A stretch of 64,000 nt of DNA, from contig JBDWUA010000016.1 in NCBI GenBank assembly GCA_039984715.1, positions 564,679-628,678 of the forward strand, written 5' to 3'. The position numbers and the translations under genes are program-made. The notes beneath the pieces are model-generated. The model saw only the letters and a list, made by a program, of their open reading frames with translations, was not told the DNA's origin and did not search any database. Below are positions 27,415 to 36,963 of the stretch, one piece after another. The stretch is from JABSSA01 sp039984715. GTDB taxonomy: Bacteria > Pseudomonadota > Alphaproteobacteria > Rhodobacterales > Rhodobacteraceae. How positions within the stretch are numbered: the stretch's first letter is position 1; every line of letters begins with the position of its first letter.

Positions 27415-28128
27415 ATGAAGCAATTTAGTTTAGCACTTTGCGTAGGCGCAATCAGCCTTGCTGGTGCAAGCATATCTAGCGCCGCTACCTTCTCTTTGAT
27501 TTTTGGTGATGGGACGGTCGCGTCCTCCAATGCGACACCAACTGGATCATCGGCGACCATTGGTTTTGATTTTAGCGATCTTATGGGCGATGTGCGCCTG
27601 ACGCTGACAATCGATAACGATACCGATGACACAAACTTTGGTGCCGGCGCGTCTGAGGGCACTTTGACCGCATTTGGATTTGATGTGGCCGCGGGCGCAA
27701 TCTTTGACAGTTTTACGGGCGGTGCCAATCTTGATACGCTGATCCAAGACGACGGTTTCAATTCAAATGCGCCCGGCGTCAATAAGGCGCAATTCGATTT
27801 GGTCGCCGCTGACAACAGCAACTTTCTAGGCGGAAATGCGAACAACGCACTGCCTGAAGGTCAAATAGATACGGTGTTGTTTGATTTCGAAACCCTTTTG
27901 TCAGCGTCTGACTTGGCGGCCCAGTTTGAGGCGGGCTTTGCAGACGGGACGCTGAAAGCGGGTCTGAGGTTCCAACAAGTCAATGCCGGATCCGGCAGTG
28001 ACCAGCTTGTTTTCATCCCGCCAGTTAATAATAATCCCCCGCCATCGCCTGTGCCGTTACCTGCGGGTATACCGCTTTTGTTGACGGGACTGGTTGGCGT
28101 TGGACTATTGCGTCGCAGAGCACGCTAA
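27415..28128 (+). CDS. VPLPA-CTERM sorted surface protein
   Basis: 237 residues from the ATG at 27415 (GGGGGAA upstream). A signal peptide ends near SISSAA; the mature part is low in Cys, acidic and rich in Thr/Asn/Gly; the C-terminus is PVPLPAGIPLLLTGLVGVGL followed by LRRRAR, the VPLPA-CTERM signal: motif, membrane helix, basic tail. Such proteins are processed by the exosortase XrtD and are associated with exopolysaccharide or the cell surface. No exosortase is in the window. A second such protein is at 39468-40022. A strong terminator follows. Confidence 0.85.
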   Translation: MKQFSLALCVGAISLAGASISSAATFSLIFGDGTVASSNATPTGSSATIGFDFSDLMGDVRLTLTIDNDTDDTNFGAGASEGTLTAFGFDVAAGAIFDSFTGGANLDTLIQDDGFNSNAPGVNKAQFDLVAADNSNFLGGNANNALPEGQIDTVLFDFETLLSASDLAAQFEAGFADGTLKAGLRFQQVNAGSGSDQLVFIPPVNNNPPPSPVPLPAGIPLLLTGLVGVGLLRRRAR

Positions 28129-28152
28129 GTCGCAATCATATCGTTGAATTCG

Positions 28153-28176
28153 AAGGGGCGCTTGGCGCCCCTTTTT
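28153..28176 (+). terminator. Strong intrinsic terminator
   Basis: GGGGCGC, loop TTG, GCGCCCC, then TTTTT, 26 bp after the VPLPA-CTERM gene stop. Confidence 0.9.
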
Positions 28177-28417
28177 CATTTCGGCAATCAGATTTTGTGT
28201 GTTGCCGTGGGCGATAATGATACCTTGCGCTGCGCCGCGAAAATGCTGCGATATTTGAAGCCTACGCGTTTCTGGCCAAAGCTGTGTTGCGCGCGCATTA
28301 CGAATAATTGTGAGCGCGCAGCCACGGTGAGAATTAATGCTCAACTGTTTTGTAATGCGCAGAAGTCGGCGATGATGTTCGCATGGCCTGGCTGCCATTT
28401 AATTGATTGAAGAATGG

Positions 28418-29080
28418 CTAAAACTCAGTTCCGTTTAATTTGCTCCATTGGTTTCTCAATTCTTCGCCAGTCTTCGTGAATTTCTCTGACATACGGTCAC
28501 TGCAAAGAACTCTATCGGCCCTGAAGTGGCGGAAATCCTCGCGCAGTTCGCACCATGCGACTATGACGATAGCTTCGGCGTAGTAGATCAACGCGATGGG
28601 CTGAACCGTTCGCTCTGTTTGATTGTCCGCCACGTCTTGATATCGCAGGCGCAACTTGACTTCCTCGCGAATGGCATCCCGAATTTCCGACAAATCAACG
28701 TTCTTAGGAACCTCGCTGCCCCAACTTGATGAAAACAAGGATTTACTGACTTCTGTAGCTTCGGATAGCTTGCGAACCGCCCGTTGCGCAGCGCGTTCTA
28801 GCCCTTTGTCACCAGTGCGGGAAATCATGCTCAATCCAACAGAGATCGCTTCGGCCTCTTCGATATCGAAGTTGATGGGCGGCAAATCATAGCCGCGCTG
28901 CATCACGTATCCAACGCCCGCAGCGCCTTCGATAGGGACGCGCATGGCCTGTAAAGACGCAATATCGCGGTAAACAGTGCGCTGTGTAACTTCCACCACC
29001 TTTGCAATCTCACGCGCTGTGAGCGGCTTTGTCGCGCTGCGAAGCAGTTGAATTATTTCAAACATCCGTGCTGACCGCAT
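28418..29080 (-). CDS. YafY-type HTH-WYL transcriptional regulator
   Basis: 220 residues from the ATG at 29080 (GGAGAAC nine bases upstream); a start 13 codons earlier has no such site. N-terminal HTH: MRSARMFEIIQLLRSATKPL, TAREIAKVVEVTQRTVYRDI. The C-terminal WYL-type domain follows (LRYQDVADNQTERTVQPIAL, AIVIVAWCELREDFRHFRAD). The family senses small ligands or nucleic acids. It is divergent from the gene at 29195, and a perfect 12-bp inverted repeat lies between them. Confidence 0.88.
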   Translation of the reverse strand: MRSARMFEIIQLLRSATKPLTAREIAKVVEVTQRTVYRDIASLQAMRVPIEGAAGVGYVMQRGYDLPPINFDIEEAEAISVGLSMISRTGDKGLERAAQRAVRKLSEATEVSKSLFSSSWGSEVPKNVDLSEIRDAIREEVKLRLRYQDVADNQTERTVQPIALIYYAEAIVIVAWCELREDFRHFRADRVLCSDRMSEKFTKTGEELRNQWSKLNGTEF

Positions 29081-29120
29081 GTGTTCTCCGATCTGGCAGA
29101 TAATAAATGCAATTAGCACA

Positions 29121-29150
29121 TCACTGCTGACAGATACATGTCAGCAGTGA
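29121..29150. promoter_or_regulatory. Perfect 12-bp inverted repeat, candidate WYL-regulator operator
   Basis: TCACTGCTGACA (29121-29132) and its exact complement TGTCAGCAGTGA (29139-29150) with spacer GATACA, in the 114-bp divergent region. The inner TGACA-N6-TGTCA is typical of dimeric HTH regulators of the YafY class. Placed 40 bp before the regulator start and 44 bp before the other gene. Confidence 0.65.
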
Positions 29151-29194
29151 TCACCTATCTGTGCTCAAGAACGGCTGCGAACAAGGGAACACAG

Positions 29195-29647
29195 ATGGCA
29201 AATACAATCATGCAGACGGGTTTTGATACCCGGCCTATCAGGATGGAACCCCTTTGGTTGGTCACATTCCAAGCCCCGCGTGAGGACGTGGATCGCGTCT
29301 TTGACGAGATCGTAAAATCTGTTCCGTTGGTACACGGGAAAACGGATAGCAATGCGTACCGGGCACCAGGTGGAATGGAGTATTATCGCCCATTAGAGGG
29401 CACGCCAACCGGCGCAGAGGACGACATACGCAAGCGTCCCAATGTCGATGAACTTCGGTTTTTTATCCCGCGAGATACAGGTATTCTCGATCAAGTCATT
29501 GAAGCCATCTACGAGGTTCACAGCTATTACGAGCCCGTAATCACTGTTCAGGACATTCTACGCAGCACCTGCAAGGGCCTTGATGACAAAGCAAATCCGC
29601 ATCGCTGGTGGAACAAGGACGGTGACTGGAAACAAGTCGATGATTGA
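29195..29647 (+). CDS. Conserved hypothetical protein, possibly CutA/NIF3-like fold
   Basis: 150 residues from the ATG at 29195 (AAGGGAA upstream). FQAPREDVDRVFDEIVKSVP and the later EAIYEVHSYYEPVITVQDIL resemble the small ferredoxin-like repeat of CutA and the NIF3/YqfO insert (HPYEEP-like motif), but no metal site can be assigned. No signal or membrane segment. It is the first gene of a likely two-gene operon with the downstream permease (8-base overlap) under the WYL regulator. Confidence 0.6.
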   Translation: MANTIMQTGFDTRPIRMEPLWLVTFQAPREDVDRVFDEIVKSVPLVHGKTDSNAYRAPGGMEYYRPLEGTPTGAEDDIRKRPNVDELRFFIPRDTGILDQVIEAIYEVHSYYEPVITVQDILRSTCKGLDDKANPHRWWNKDGDWKQVDD

Positions 29648-30509
29648 TGCAATGACCCCTTCATCACCTAATTACCGATTGGGCATCATTCTTGTCACCG
29701 CTTCGGCCATTGCATGGAGCACGGCGGGCCTGTTCACACGCATTATCACGCTTGATGTGGCGACAATGTTAGTCTGGCGCGGGATTTTCGGAGCAATCGG
29801 TGTTTTTACGGTTGCCGTTGCATTGCAAGGACGCAGCGCTTTTAACGATTTCACAAGAATGGGATGGCCCGGGTGGATTTTTGCAACGGTGTCGGCCTTT
29901 GGGATGCTGTGTTTCATCACGTCCCTGCGGCTCACTACGGTTGCTCATGTCTCGATCATCTATGCGACAGTTCCATTTGTTGCCGCAGCTCTCGCTTGGT
30001 TGGTGATCGGAGAACGTCCGTCTCGCAGCGCAATCGTCGCAAGCCTCGTCTCATTGGTTGGTGTTGCGATCATCGTTGGACTGGGACGCGAGGGCGCGCT
30101 AAGCGGGAATATACTGGCGTTCGGAATGACACTTTCCCTTGCAGCCATGATGGTAATTGCGCGCAAGTACAACGATATTCCCACAATGCCTGCCGCAGCT
30201 GTATCCGCTGTGTTAAGCGCGCTTGTCGCAATTCCATTCAGCCAAAGTCTTGGGGTCAGCGGTACCGATCTTGGCCTCCTCGCTCTCTTTGGTTTGGTCA
30301 ATTCTGCGGTCGGCTTGGCCCTGTTTACAATCGGATCTCGACTGCTGCCGCCAGTAGAAACAGCGCTGATCGGCGCATTGGATGCTCCACTCGCTCCAAT
30401 CTGGGTTTGGCTGTTCTTTTCTGAAATCCCGAGCATTGAAACGATGACAGGTGGCGCAATCGTGTTCGGCGCGGTGATAACCCATATCGCACTTCAAAAC
30501 AGGCGATAG
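29640..30509 (+). CDS. EamA/DMT-family permease
   Basis: 289 residues from the ATG at 29640, which overlaps the preceding stop by eight bases; an ATG four codons later is possible. Ten membrane helices in two EamA repeats (ITASAIAWSTAGLFTRI-like LVTASAIAWSTAGLFTRI; TVPFVAAALAWLVIGERPSR; GALDAPLAPIWVWLFFSEIP). Inner-membrane metabolite transporter of unknown substrate; coupling to the small protein and the WYL regulator suggests ligand-controlled export. Confidence 0.85.
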   Translation: MIDAMTPSSPNYRLGIILVTASAIAWSTAGLFTRIITLDVATMLVWRGIFGAIGVFTVAVALQGRSAFNDFTRMGWPGWIFATVSAFGMLCFITSLRLTTVAHVSIIYATVPFVAAALAWLVIGERPSRSAIVASLVSLVGVAIIVGLGREGALSGNILAFGMTLSLAAMMVIARKYNDIPTMPAAAVSAVLSALVAIPFSQSLGVSGTDLGLLALFGLVNSAVGLALFTIGSRLLPPVETALIGALDAPLAPIWVWLFFSEIPSIETMTGGAIVFGAVITHIALQNRR

Positions 30510-30765
30510 AAGTCCGACGAGTGAATTACTACGAAGCAGTCGTTCATGTATTGTGCAGGTGGGTTTGAAGTGGACATTCGTTGCTGCCCAATTAGACGAG
30601 CAAGGCGCAGATGGGGACGGGCGAAGTTCTATGTCGCAAGACATTCAGTCGCGCTCGGTTTTGGAAATTCCTGCTCGAGATAGCGAACTGTACGATTGTC
30701 TTGGTCGCTTGTGCGACACCTCATCATTAACGCCGAGAGGTAGAAGTAGCGGGTCACATATAAGG

Positions 30766-30875
30766 GGCTTCGACGAGGATCGTGGTTTTGCGGCATGGCT
30801 GAGGCTTGTACCACGTCAAAATTCAACCGGGACAAGCACCGCTTTGGTCGGATTGCCGAGATAGGTCTGGTCTAA
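30766..30875 (+). pseudogene. IS110-family transposase C-terminal remnant, frameshifted
   Basis: The frame reads GFDEDRGFAAWLRLVPRQNS then TG, and after a shift of one frame DKHRFGRIAEIGLV. Joined, this is the conserved (G)RxFAAWLGLVPRQxSTGGKxRLGRI block near the C-terminus of IS110-type transposases. No intact N-terminal RuvC-like domain is found upstream, so this is a dead fragment. Confidence 0.6.
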
Positions 30876-31396
30876 CTTTCGCGCGGTGTATCAGCGGATA
30901 TGGACATTTATTTCGAACACATGGCTGACAATCTTACAGCGATGCAGTTTTTGACCTTGGTTCAAAAAACTAGTTTTGAAGGCCCAGTTACACAGAATGC
31001 CTTGGGGCGACTTGTTGACATGGATGCAACCGTTGGATGTGCGATTTTCGGGATATGACCGCGAAAAAACTTGTGTCTATACAAACAAAATATTAGAAAT
31101 GATTTACGCTCGTTATCCGAGGTGAATTTTGCACTCGCCTCTGCTGCGCAAGCGAGGTTTTCCGGTGATCCGGAGCTGAAATTAGCAGGAAATTCACGAC
31201 AGGTGTGGTGCCTGAAATTGGAGATGCATGGATGACAGTCGCGAATATCGGTTCGATAAATCGTGACGTTTTCTTCAAGGTTCCGCATGTCCGAACTGCG
31301 GACGAGACGATCGAAGCGCAGAATTTTCAATCAGGTATGGACAGCAAAGAGCTAAAACAATCCGGTGCGATTGCGCTGGCGGGTGGTTCGGTCATT

Positions 31397-31432
31397 CATG
31401 TTGGTGCGGTTGGGCATGTTGGTGCAGTTCGG
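31397..31432 (+). repeat. 18-bp tandem duplication
   Basis: CATGTTGGTGCGGTTGGG followed directly by CATGTTGGTGCAGTTCGG, two mismatches. No function apparent. Confidence 0.7.
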
Positions 31433-31549
31433 GGCGATGATCCAGAAGCAATCAGACGCCTCAGATCGGGTGCAGCCGATGTTTCGCCGGCCGCCACTAA
31501 ACTGGATAACTTCACCCAAAGACGCCCCACCAAAAGTGGAGGCGTTTAA

Positions 31550-32485
31550 GTGAAATATATCATTGATACTGATCCCGGACATGATGATTTCTTTGCCATC
31601 CTCTATGCCGCGCGTCGCCTTGACGTGATCGGGCTAACGACGGTGTTTGGCAATTCAACGGTTGAGAACACAACGCAAAACGCGTTGCGTATTTGCGATT
31701 TGGCAAAGCTTGATATTCCGGTTGCCATGGGCGCTGGAAAACCAATTGTTGGAGACTTCGTGGTGTCCCCAATCCACGGCAATGACGGTCTGGAAGGCGG
31801 CAAATCCATTCCTTCGACCAACCGTGACATGGACCCGCGCGGGGCCGTGCAGTATCTGATCGAAATGGCGCGCGCACACGCGGGAAACCTGTCTTTGATC
31901 GTGCTTGGGCCAATGACGAATATTGCATTGGCTCTTCGTGTCGAACCAAAACTCGCTGAGTGGATTTCCGAAATATCGTTCATGGGCGGCTCAACCGGGA
32001 CCGGCAATGTGGCCGCGTTTGCAGAAGCCAATGTCTGGAAAGATCCCGAAGCCGCGCAAATGGTTTTGGCCTCGGGGGTTCCCTTGCGTATGGCGGGACT
32101 GAACTTGACAGGGCAGGCCCGTTTATCGCAGGCCCATGCGGATCAGATGGCGAAGGCGGGCACGAAAGTCGGTGGGCACGCGGCTCAAATATTGACCTTT
32201 TACCTAAAACAGCATTCGGCGCGCTATAGACGCCCTGATGCGCCCATGCATGACCCGTCCGCGGTCATCTCTCTGGTTCATCCGGACTTATTCGAATTTC
32301 GCGACACAGCCGTTTCGGTTGAACTGGTCAGTCCCGCGCTTCGTGGGATGACAATATGCGATATGCGCGAAATTGACCCTTTCCCGGGCGAGACGTTGCC
32401 CAAGCCGAATGTAAAAGTCGGTGTGCGTGCTGATGGCCCAGCCTGCATTGAGGCCATGATCGAGGCGATTCTGGAATATGAATAG
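31550..32485 (+). CDS. Inosine/uridine-type nucleoside hydrolase
   Basis: 311 residues from a GTG at 31550 with GGAGG upstream. The DTDPGHDDFFAILYA block gives the calcium-binding aspartates, with GNSTVENTTQNALRI and SFMGGSTGTGNV following, as in the nucleoside hydrolase family; a late HDPSAVISLVHP supplies the active-site His-Asp. It splits ribonucleosides into base and ribose. It heads an operon with a complete CUT1-type sugar ABC importer, so the imported substrate could be a nucleoside or pentoside. Confidence 0.9.
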   Translation: MKYIIDTDPGHDDFFAILYAARRLDVIGLTTVFGNSTVENTTQNALRICDLAKLDIPVAMGAGKPIVGDFVVSPIHGNDGLEGGKSIPSTNRDMDPRGAVQYLIEMARAHAGNLSLIVLGPMTNIALALRVEPKLAEWISEISFMGGSTGTGNVAAFAEANVWKDPEAAQMVLASGVPLRMAGLNLTGQARLSQAHADQMAKAGTKVGGHAAQILTFYLKQHSARYRRPDAPMHDPSAVISLVHPDLFEFRDTAVSVELVSPALRGMTICDMREIDPFPGETLPKPNVKVGVRADGPACIEAMIEAILEYE

Positions 32486-32562
32486 GCCTAAGAGAAACAA
32501 ATAATCGCCCCACAGAAGGGCCTGATGCCGCGCAGATTGCGGTCTACCAATAAGGAGTACAC

Positions 32563-33813
32563 ATGAAACATCTAAGAGAGTTTACTTTCGCGCTGGCGGC
32601 TTCAACCCTCATCGCTGGTGCCGCGACCGCAGAAGATGCCGAGCTGAGTGCAATCGGTCTGTCCTTTTCGGATGGTGCTTTGGTCAGCCTATTGAGCGAC
32701 GCTGCCGCAAATGTTGATGGTGTCTCGGTTGAAACCGAACTGCTGCCATTTGGGCAGTTGTTTTCCGCGATCGAAGTCCGACTTCAGGCGCGCAACGAAA
32801 ACCCTGATCTCTACTACGTAGATGGTCCTTTGACCGCTTCTTATACGGCGCGCGGGCACTTGGCCCCCCTTGACGATATCCTGCCAAATGCATCCGAGAT
32901 CTATACCTCGGCTGCGCTGCAACAGGGGACGGTCGACGGTAAATTGATGTCTGTTCCCCTTGAAAGCAGCACGGTTGTGATGCTGGTCAACAACGCCTTG
33001 TTTGAACAAGCCGGGATCGATGCGCCGTCGAACAACCCAGAAGAGCGCTGGACATGGGAACAAGTCGCCGACGCAGGCAAGAAAATTTCCGCACTGGGCG
33101 AAGACACTTGGGGGTTCAACTTCCACTTTGGTGACAGCCCGTACATGGCACTTATCATGCCACAGTCCAAAGGTGCGACTTTGATCGGCGAGGATGGCGT
33201 GACCGCATCGGGTTATGTCAACAGCCCCGAGTTCATCGAAGCGATCAACGTGTATTCTGCGCTGTACAGCGACGGCATCGCACCGGCAGGCATGTATGAT
33301 TACAGCCTTGCACTGGAGCTTTTCCTGACTGGCAAAGTCGGCATGTTCGCTGGCGTTGTGTCAGATGCGGTGACCGCCGGTAAACGTGACGGTTTGGATC
33401 TGACGGTTGCGCCTCTGCCATACTTTGCGGGCGGCACCCCTGTGACGCCAACCGGCAGCTGGCACATTGGTGTTAACCCACGGTCCAAAAATCCTGAAAA
33501 AGCCGCTCAGTTGGTCCAAGCTCTGGCACAGCCAGATTTTGTATCGGCGTATTTCGGTGCTCGTGCCAACCCACCGGTTCTGAAATCAGCTTGGGAAAGC
33601 CTTGGCGATCAGTTGGACGGCGAACTTTGGACACTGGCACGTTACGAGATCAACAACACGGCTGTGGCGCGTCCGTCCATTGGCGGCTGGCTTGAGTATG
33701 ACTCGATCTTGCGCAGCGCATTGCGTGAAATTCAGGGCGGTGCTGATGTCACGGAACGGCTGAATGCTGCGGCGGCTGAAATGGATCGCGAACTTCTGAA
33801 ATACAAGAAGTGA
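32563..33813 (+). CDS. ABC transporter, extracellular sugar-type solute-binding protein
   Basis: 416 residues with a signal peptide (to about ATA, residue 23) and a family-1 solute-binding fold: NPDLYYVDGPLTASYTARGH, PLESSTVVMLVNNALFEQAG, GSWHIGVNPRSKNPEKAAQL. Periplasmic receptor for a sugar-like ligand. AAGGAG precedes the ATG. It lies 77 bp after the nucleoside hydrolase and directly before two permeases and an ATPase. Confidence 0.9.
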   Translation: MKHLREFTFALAASTLIAGAATAEDAELSAIGLSFSDGALVSLLSDAAANVDGVSVETELLPFGQLFSAIEVRLQARNENPDLYYVDGPLTASYTARGHLAPLDDILPNASEIYTSAALQQGTVDGKLMSVPLESSTVVMLVNNALFEQAGIDAPSNNPEERWTWEQVADAGKKISALGEDTWGFNFHFGDSPYMALIMPQSKGATLIGEDGVTASGYVNSPEFIEAINVYSALYSDGIAPAGMYDYSLALELFLTGKVGMFAGVVSDAVTAGKRDGLDLTVAPLPYFAGGTPVTPTGSWHIGVNPRSKNPEKAAQLVQALAQPDFVSAYFGARANPPVLKSAWESLGDQLDGELWTLARYEINNTAVARPSIGGWLEYDSILRSALREIQGGADVTERLNAAAAEMDRELLKYKK

Positions 33814-33821
33814 GATCAGAG

Positions 33822-34763
33822 ATGACTGACACGTCAGCAGCATCTTCGGCGGCCAAATCGGTCGCGAAGGCATCCAAAAAACGCGCAATGCTTGATCCGC
33901 AAAGACCAAGCTGGGCGACGCTTTTGATGTTTCTTCTGCCGGCGATCAGTCTTCTTATTGTCTTTAGACTGGCCCCGATCGCAATCTCGATCGGGGGCAG
34001 TTTTTCCAGCCAATCCTTGTTGGGGGAAACGACCTTTCATGGATTGGGAAACTATAACACTTTGTTCACGGATGAGGGGTTTTGGAATTCCGTTCGTGTG
34101 ACCCTGTTGTTCAACATTATCATCAACCCGCTTCAGATATTTGTCGCGTTTATCATGGCGCTTCTCGTCTTTGCGCCGGGGCGGTTTTTGACGTTTTTCC
34201 GGGTTTCCTTTTTTCTGCCGATGACCATGTCGACCGCGCTGGTCGCTGTGATGTGGAACCTTTTGTTTGATCCGAATTTGGGCCTTGTGAATTCTATCCT
34301 CGCGCAAACCCCTCTGGGGCGTCAGGGGTTCTTTTTCGATGAAGATCAAGCGCTTGGCGCTATGATCTGGATATCGACGTGGAAAGGGGCCGGCTATTAT
34401 ATGATCTTCCTCTTGGCCGGTTTGTTCCGCATTTCCGAAGAGCTATACGAGGCCGCGCATGTTGATGGCGCAAGCCCGTGGCAACAGCTGCGATTGATCA
34501 CTTTGCCGCAAATGAAACGTACGTTTTTGTTTGTCTTTGTGGCCGATACCACGGTCAACCTGCTGTTCTTTGCGCCTGTTTATATCATCACACGCGGTGG
34601 GCCGAATGGGTCGACCGATACACTGATGTACCGCGCCTATGAGAGCTCATTTACCTTTGTTGACTGGGGGCGTGCGCTGTCATTGTCATGCATCCTGCTG
34701 GCTCTTGTCGTCATTGTCGCCGCCGCGCAAATGTTGTTCTTTAAACCCGGAGAAGGCGAATGA
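33822..34763 (+). CDS. ABC transporter permease (MalF-like)
   Basis: 313 residues from the ATG at 33822; a GTG four codons earlier would overlap the previous gene by four bases and is an alternative. Six membrane segments and the EAA loop EELYEAAHVDGASPWQQLRL typical of CUT1 importers. Forms the transmembrane pore with the next gene product. Confidence 0.9.
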   Translation: MTDTSAASSAAKSVAKASKKRAMLDPQRPSWATLLMFLLPAISLLIVFRLAPIAISIGGSFSSQSLLGETTFHGLGNYNTLFTDEGFWNSVRVTLLFNIIINPLQIFVAFIMALLVFAPGRFLTFFRVSFFLPMTMSTALVAVMWNLLFDPNLGLVNSILAQTPLGRQGFFFDEDQALGAMIWISTWKGAGYYMIFLLAGLFRISEELYEAAHVDGASPWQQLRLITLPQMKRTFLFVFVADTTVNLLFFAPVYIITRGGPNGSTDTLMYRAYESSFTFVDWGRALSLSCILLALVVIVAAAQMLFFKPGEGE

Positions 34764-35614
34764 GCGATACTCTCCGCCCAGGTACGTACAGCCCTGTAAA
34801 GCATGCCGGGCGCTATGCTCTCATGTGCGCCTTGGCCTTTCTTGCACTGGCCCCACTGCTTTGGATGTTCCTGTCATCTTTGCGTCCGACCCAAGAGATG
34901 TTCTCCTATGCGGGCAGTTTTTCATGGCACACAATCTGGCCTGAGACGTTCACCTTTTCAAATTACACAGGCCTTCTGGAAACTGGTTTTCCACGGGCCA
35001 TCGGGAATTCACTGTTCGTGGCTGGCGTGACCATGGTGATCGGTGTGCTGGTCAACGCAGCCGCGGCGTTTGCCTTTGCCACGTTTGAATTCCGGTTTCG
35101 CGGGCCGTTATTTCTTTTGGTTCTTATGACCGCGATGATGCCTTTTGAGGCCATCGTGCTGCCGCTCTATATGCTGGTGAACGGGCTGGGGATGATCGAT
35201 ACCTATTCGGTGCTTATCGTGCCTGAGCTGGCGAACGGTTTTGTTATTTTGATGTTCCGCCAATTCTTCGCGGCCATCCCGCGCGAACTGTACGAAGCGG
35301 GGCGGATAGACGGGGCGTCTTGGTTGCGGATTTTCTTTTTCATCGCCTTACCTGTGTCTTGGCCGGTCATCCTGACTGGGTCGATCATGATTTTCATCAC
35401 ACAATTCGAGGCATTTTTCTGGCCGCTGGTCGCCGCACCCTCAGCCGAGCTGACTGTGGCCCAAGTGGAAATCGCAAAGAACATCAGTCTTGAAGGCGCG
35501 AACTGGGGCTTGTTGTTCTCTTCGATGAGCATCGTGTGCGTGATCGCGGCACTGCCGTTCCTCGTTTTCCAGCGATTTTACATCCGCAACGTCGCATCCA
35601 GCGGCATCAAATAA
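34760..35614 (+). CDS. ABC transporter permease (MalG-like)
   Basis: 284 residues, six membrane helices; EAA loop RELYEAGRIDGASWLRIFFF. The start overlaps the preceding stop by four bases (ATGA), indicating coupled translation. Partner of the MalF-like permease. Confidence 0.92.
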   Translation: MSDTLRPGTYSPVKHAGRYALMCALAFLALAPLLWMFLSSLRPTQEMFSYAGSFSWHTIWPETFTFSNYTGLLETGFPRAIGNSLFVAGVTMVIGVLVNAAAAFAFATFEFRFRGPLFLLVLMTAMMPFEAIVLPLYMLVNGLGMIDTYSVLIVPELANGFVILMFRQFFAAIPRELYEAGRIDGASWLRIFFFIALPVSWPVILTGSIMIFITQFEAFFWPLVAAPSAELTVAQVEIAKNISLEGANWGLLFSSMSIVCVIAALPFLVFQRFYIRNVASSGIK

Positions 35615-35631
35615 CAAAGGGCTTATCCCAA

Positions 35632-36699
35632 ATGGCTCAAGTCAAAATCGCGCAGGTCCGTAAAGCGTACGGCACCAACGAAGTCCTTCACGGGGTCGAC
35701 ATCGATATACCTGATGGCAGCTTTTCAATCTTGGTCGGGCCGTCCGGTTGCGGGAAGTCGACTTTGCTGCGGATGATTGCAGGGCTGGAGGTTATCACCA
35801 GCGGTGAAATCAGCATCGGTGATAAGGTTGTGAACGATTTGTCGTCGCCCAAGCGTGACATCGCAATGGTGTTCCAAAACTACGCGCTTTATCCGCATCT
35901 GACAGTTGCGCAGAACATGGGTTTCTCGCTTAAGGTTGCCGGGTTTCCCAAGGCCACAATCGCCGCAAAGGTCAAAGATGCCGCAGAAATGCTGGGTTTG
36001 ACTGAATACCTTAATCGCCGACCTCAAAAGCTCTCTGGTGGGCAACGACAGCGCGTCGCCATGGGGCGTGCCATAGTCCGCGACCCGTCGGTGTTTCTTT
36101 TCGATGAACCGCTGTCGAACCTTGATGCCAAGATGCGTGGTCAGATGCGGACTGAATTGCGCGCCATGCACCGGCGTTTGGGGTCAACAATGATATACGT
36201 GACCCATGACCAGATAGAGGCCATGACGATGGCCGATCAGATCATTGTCATGAACGATGGCTATGCCCAGCAAATTGGCGCGCCCCTCGATCTCTATGAT
36301 CATCCGGCGAATTTGTTTGTGGCGGGTTTTATCGGTGCGCCTGCAATGAACTTCCTGTCCGCCAAAGCCGGGGGTGGTCAGGTACATCTAGCCGATGGAA
36401 CAGACGTGCAAATACAGATCGCGGATGATGTCGCAGGCGACGTGATTGTCGGAATTCGCCCCGAGCATCTGACCCTTGATCCGAATGGGTCGTTAACGAT
36501 CATTGTGAATGAAATCGAACCGACTGGCTCAGAAACGCATATTTCGGCGACGACACAGCAGGGACTGCCCATTAAAATGGTCACATCCGAACGCGTCACC
36601 GCAAAATCGGGTGAAACGCTGATCGTAGGTTACGAGCTTGAAAAATTGCACTTGTTTGATGCGAAATCCACTGATCGGATTCCAAGCTTCGAACAATAA
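35632..36699 (+). CDS. ABC transporter ATPase (MalK/UgpC-like)
   Basis: 355 residues from the ATG at 35632; longer readings run back into the permease gene. Walker A VGPSGCGKST, Q-loop MVFQNYALYP, signature LSGGQRQRVAMGRA, Walker B VFLFDEPLSNLD, H-loop VTHDQIEAMT, and a C-terminal TOBE domain (VGIRPEHLTLD). Energises the CUT1-type importer encoded upstream. Confidence 0.93.
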   Translation: MAQVKIAQVRKAYGTNEVLHGVDIDIPDGSFSILVGPSGCGKSTLLRMIAGLEVITSGEISIGDKVVNDLSSPKRDIAMVFQNYALYPHLTVAQNMGFSLKVAGFPKATIAAKVKDAAEMLGLTEYLNRRPQKLSGGQRQRVAMGRAIVRDPSVFLFDEPLSNLDAKMRGQMRTELRAMHRRLGSTMIYVTHDQIEAMTMADQIIVMNDGYAQQIGAPLDLYDHPANLFVAGFIGAPAMNFLSAKAGGGQVHLADGTDVQIQIADDVAGDVIVGIRPEHLTLDPNGSLTIIVNEIEPTGSETHISATTQQGLPIKMVTSERVTAKSGETLIVGYELEKLHLFDAKSTDRIPSFEQ

Positions 36700-36963
36700 T
36701 CTTCCGTACGGCAAGGTTGGTTTTGAGCGGAAGTCCCGATTTTGAAGTAGTCACACCTTTTCGGACAAGTTTGCTGACTAAGCATGGAATAAGGACGGCT
36801 TCCGTCGAATTGAACGGTTTTCAATAGGCCATAAATACCTGTTTTGGTCTAATTTGGCCCTGTAGCGATTTGATACCGCCCCTTGGACAGCATTTACGGC
36901 AACAAAAGACGCTGAGTTAGAGCTGCCCAACAGGGCAATGCAAAGCATGATCCTGAGAGGGGG

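Larger units (their letters stand above)
30510..31549 (+). other. Gene-free stretch with transposase debris
   Basis: About 1040 bases. It contains an IS110-type transposase fragment (30766-30875) and an 18-bp tandem duplication (31397-31432). A frame at 31205-31549 (114 codons) ends exactly before the nucleoside hydrolase start but has no recognisable family. The last 20 bases carry the ribosome binding site of that gene. Confidence 0.55.

Noticed and set aside
31205..31549. 114-codon frame directly before the nucleoside hydrolase
   Set aside because: Contains the 18-bp tandem repeat, no family character and no ribosome binding site; kept only as part of the gap.
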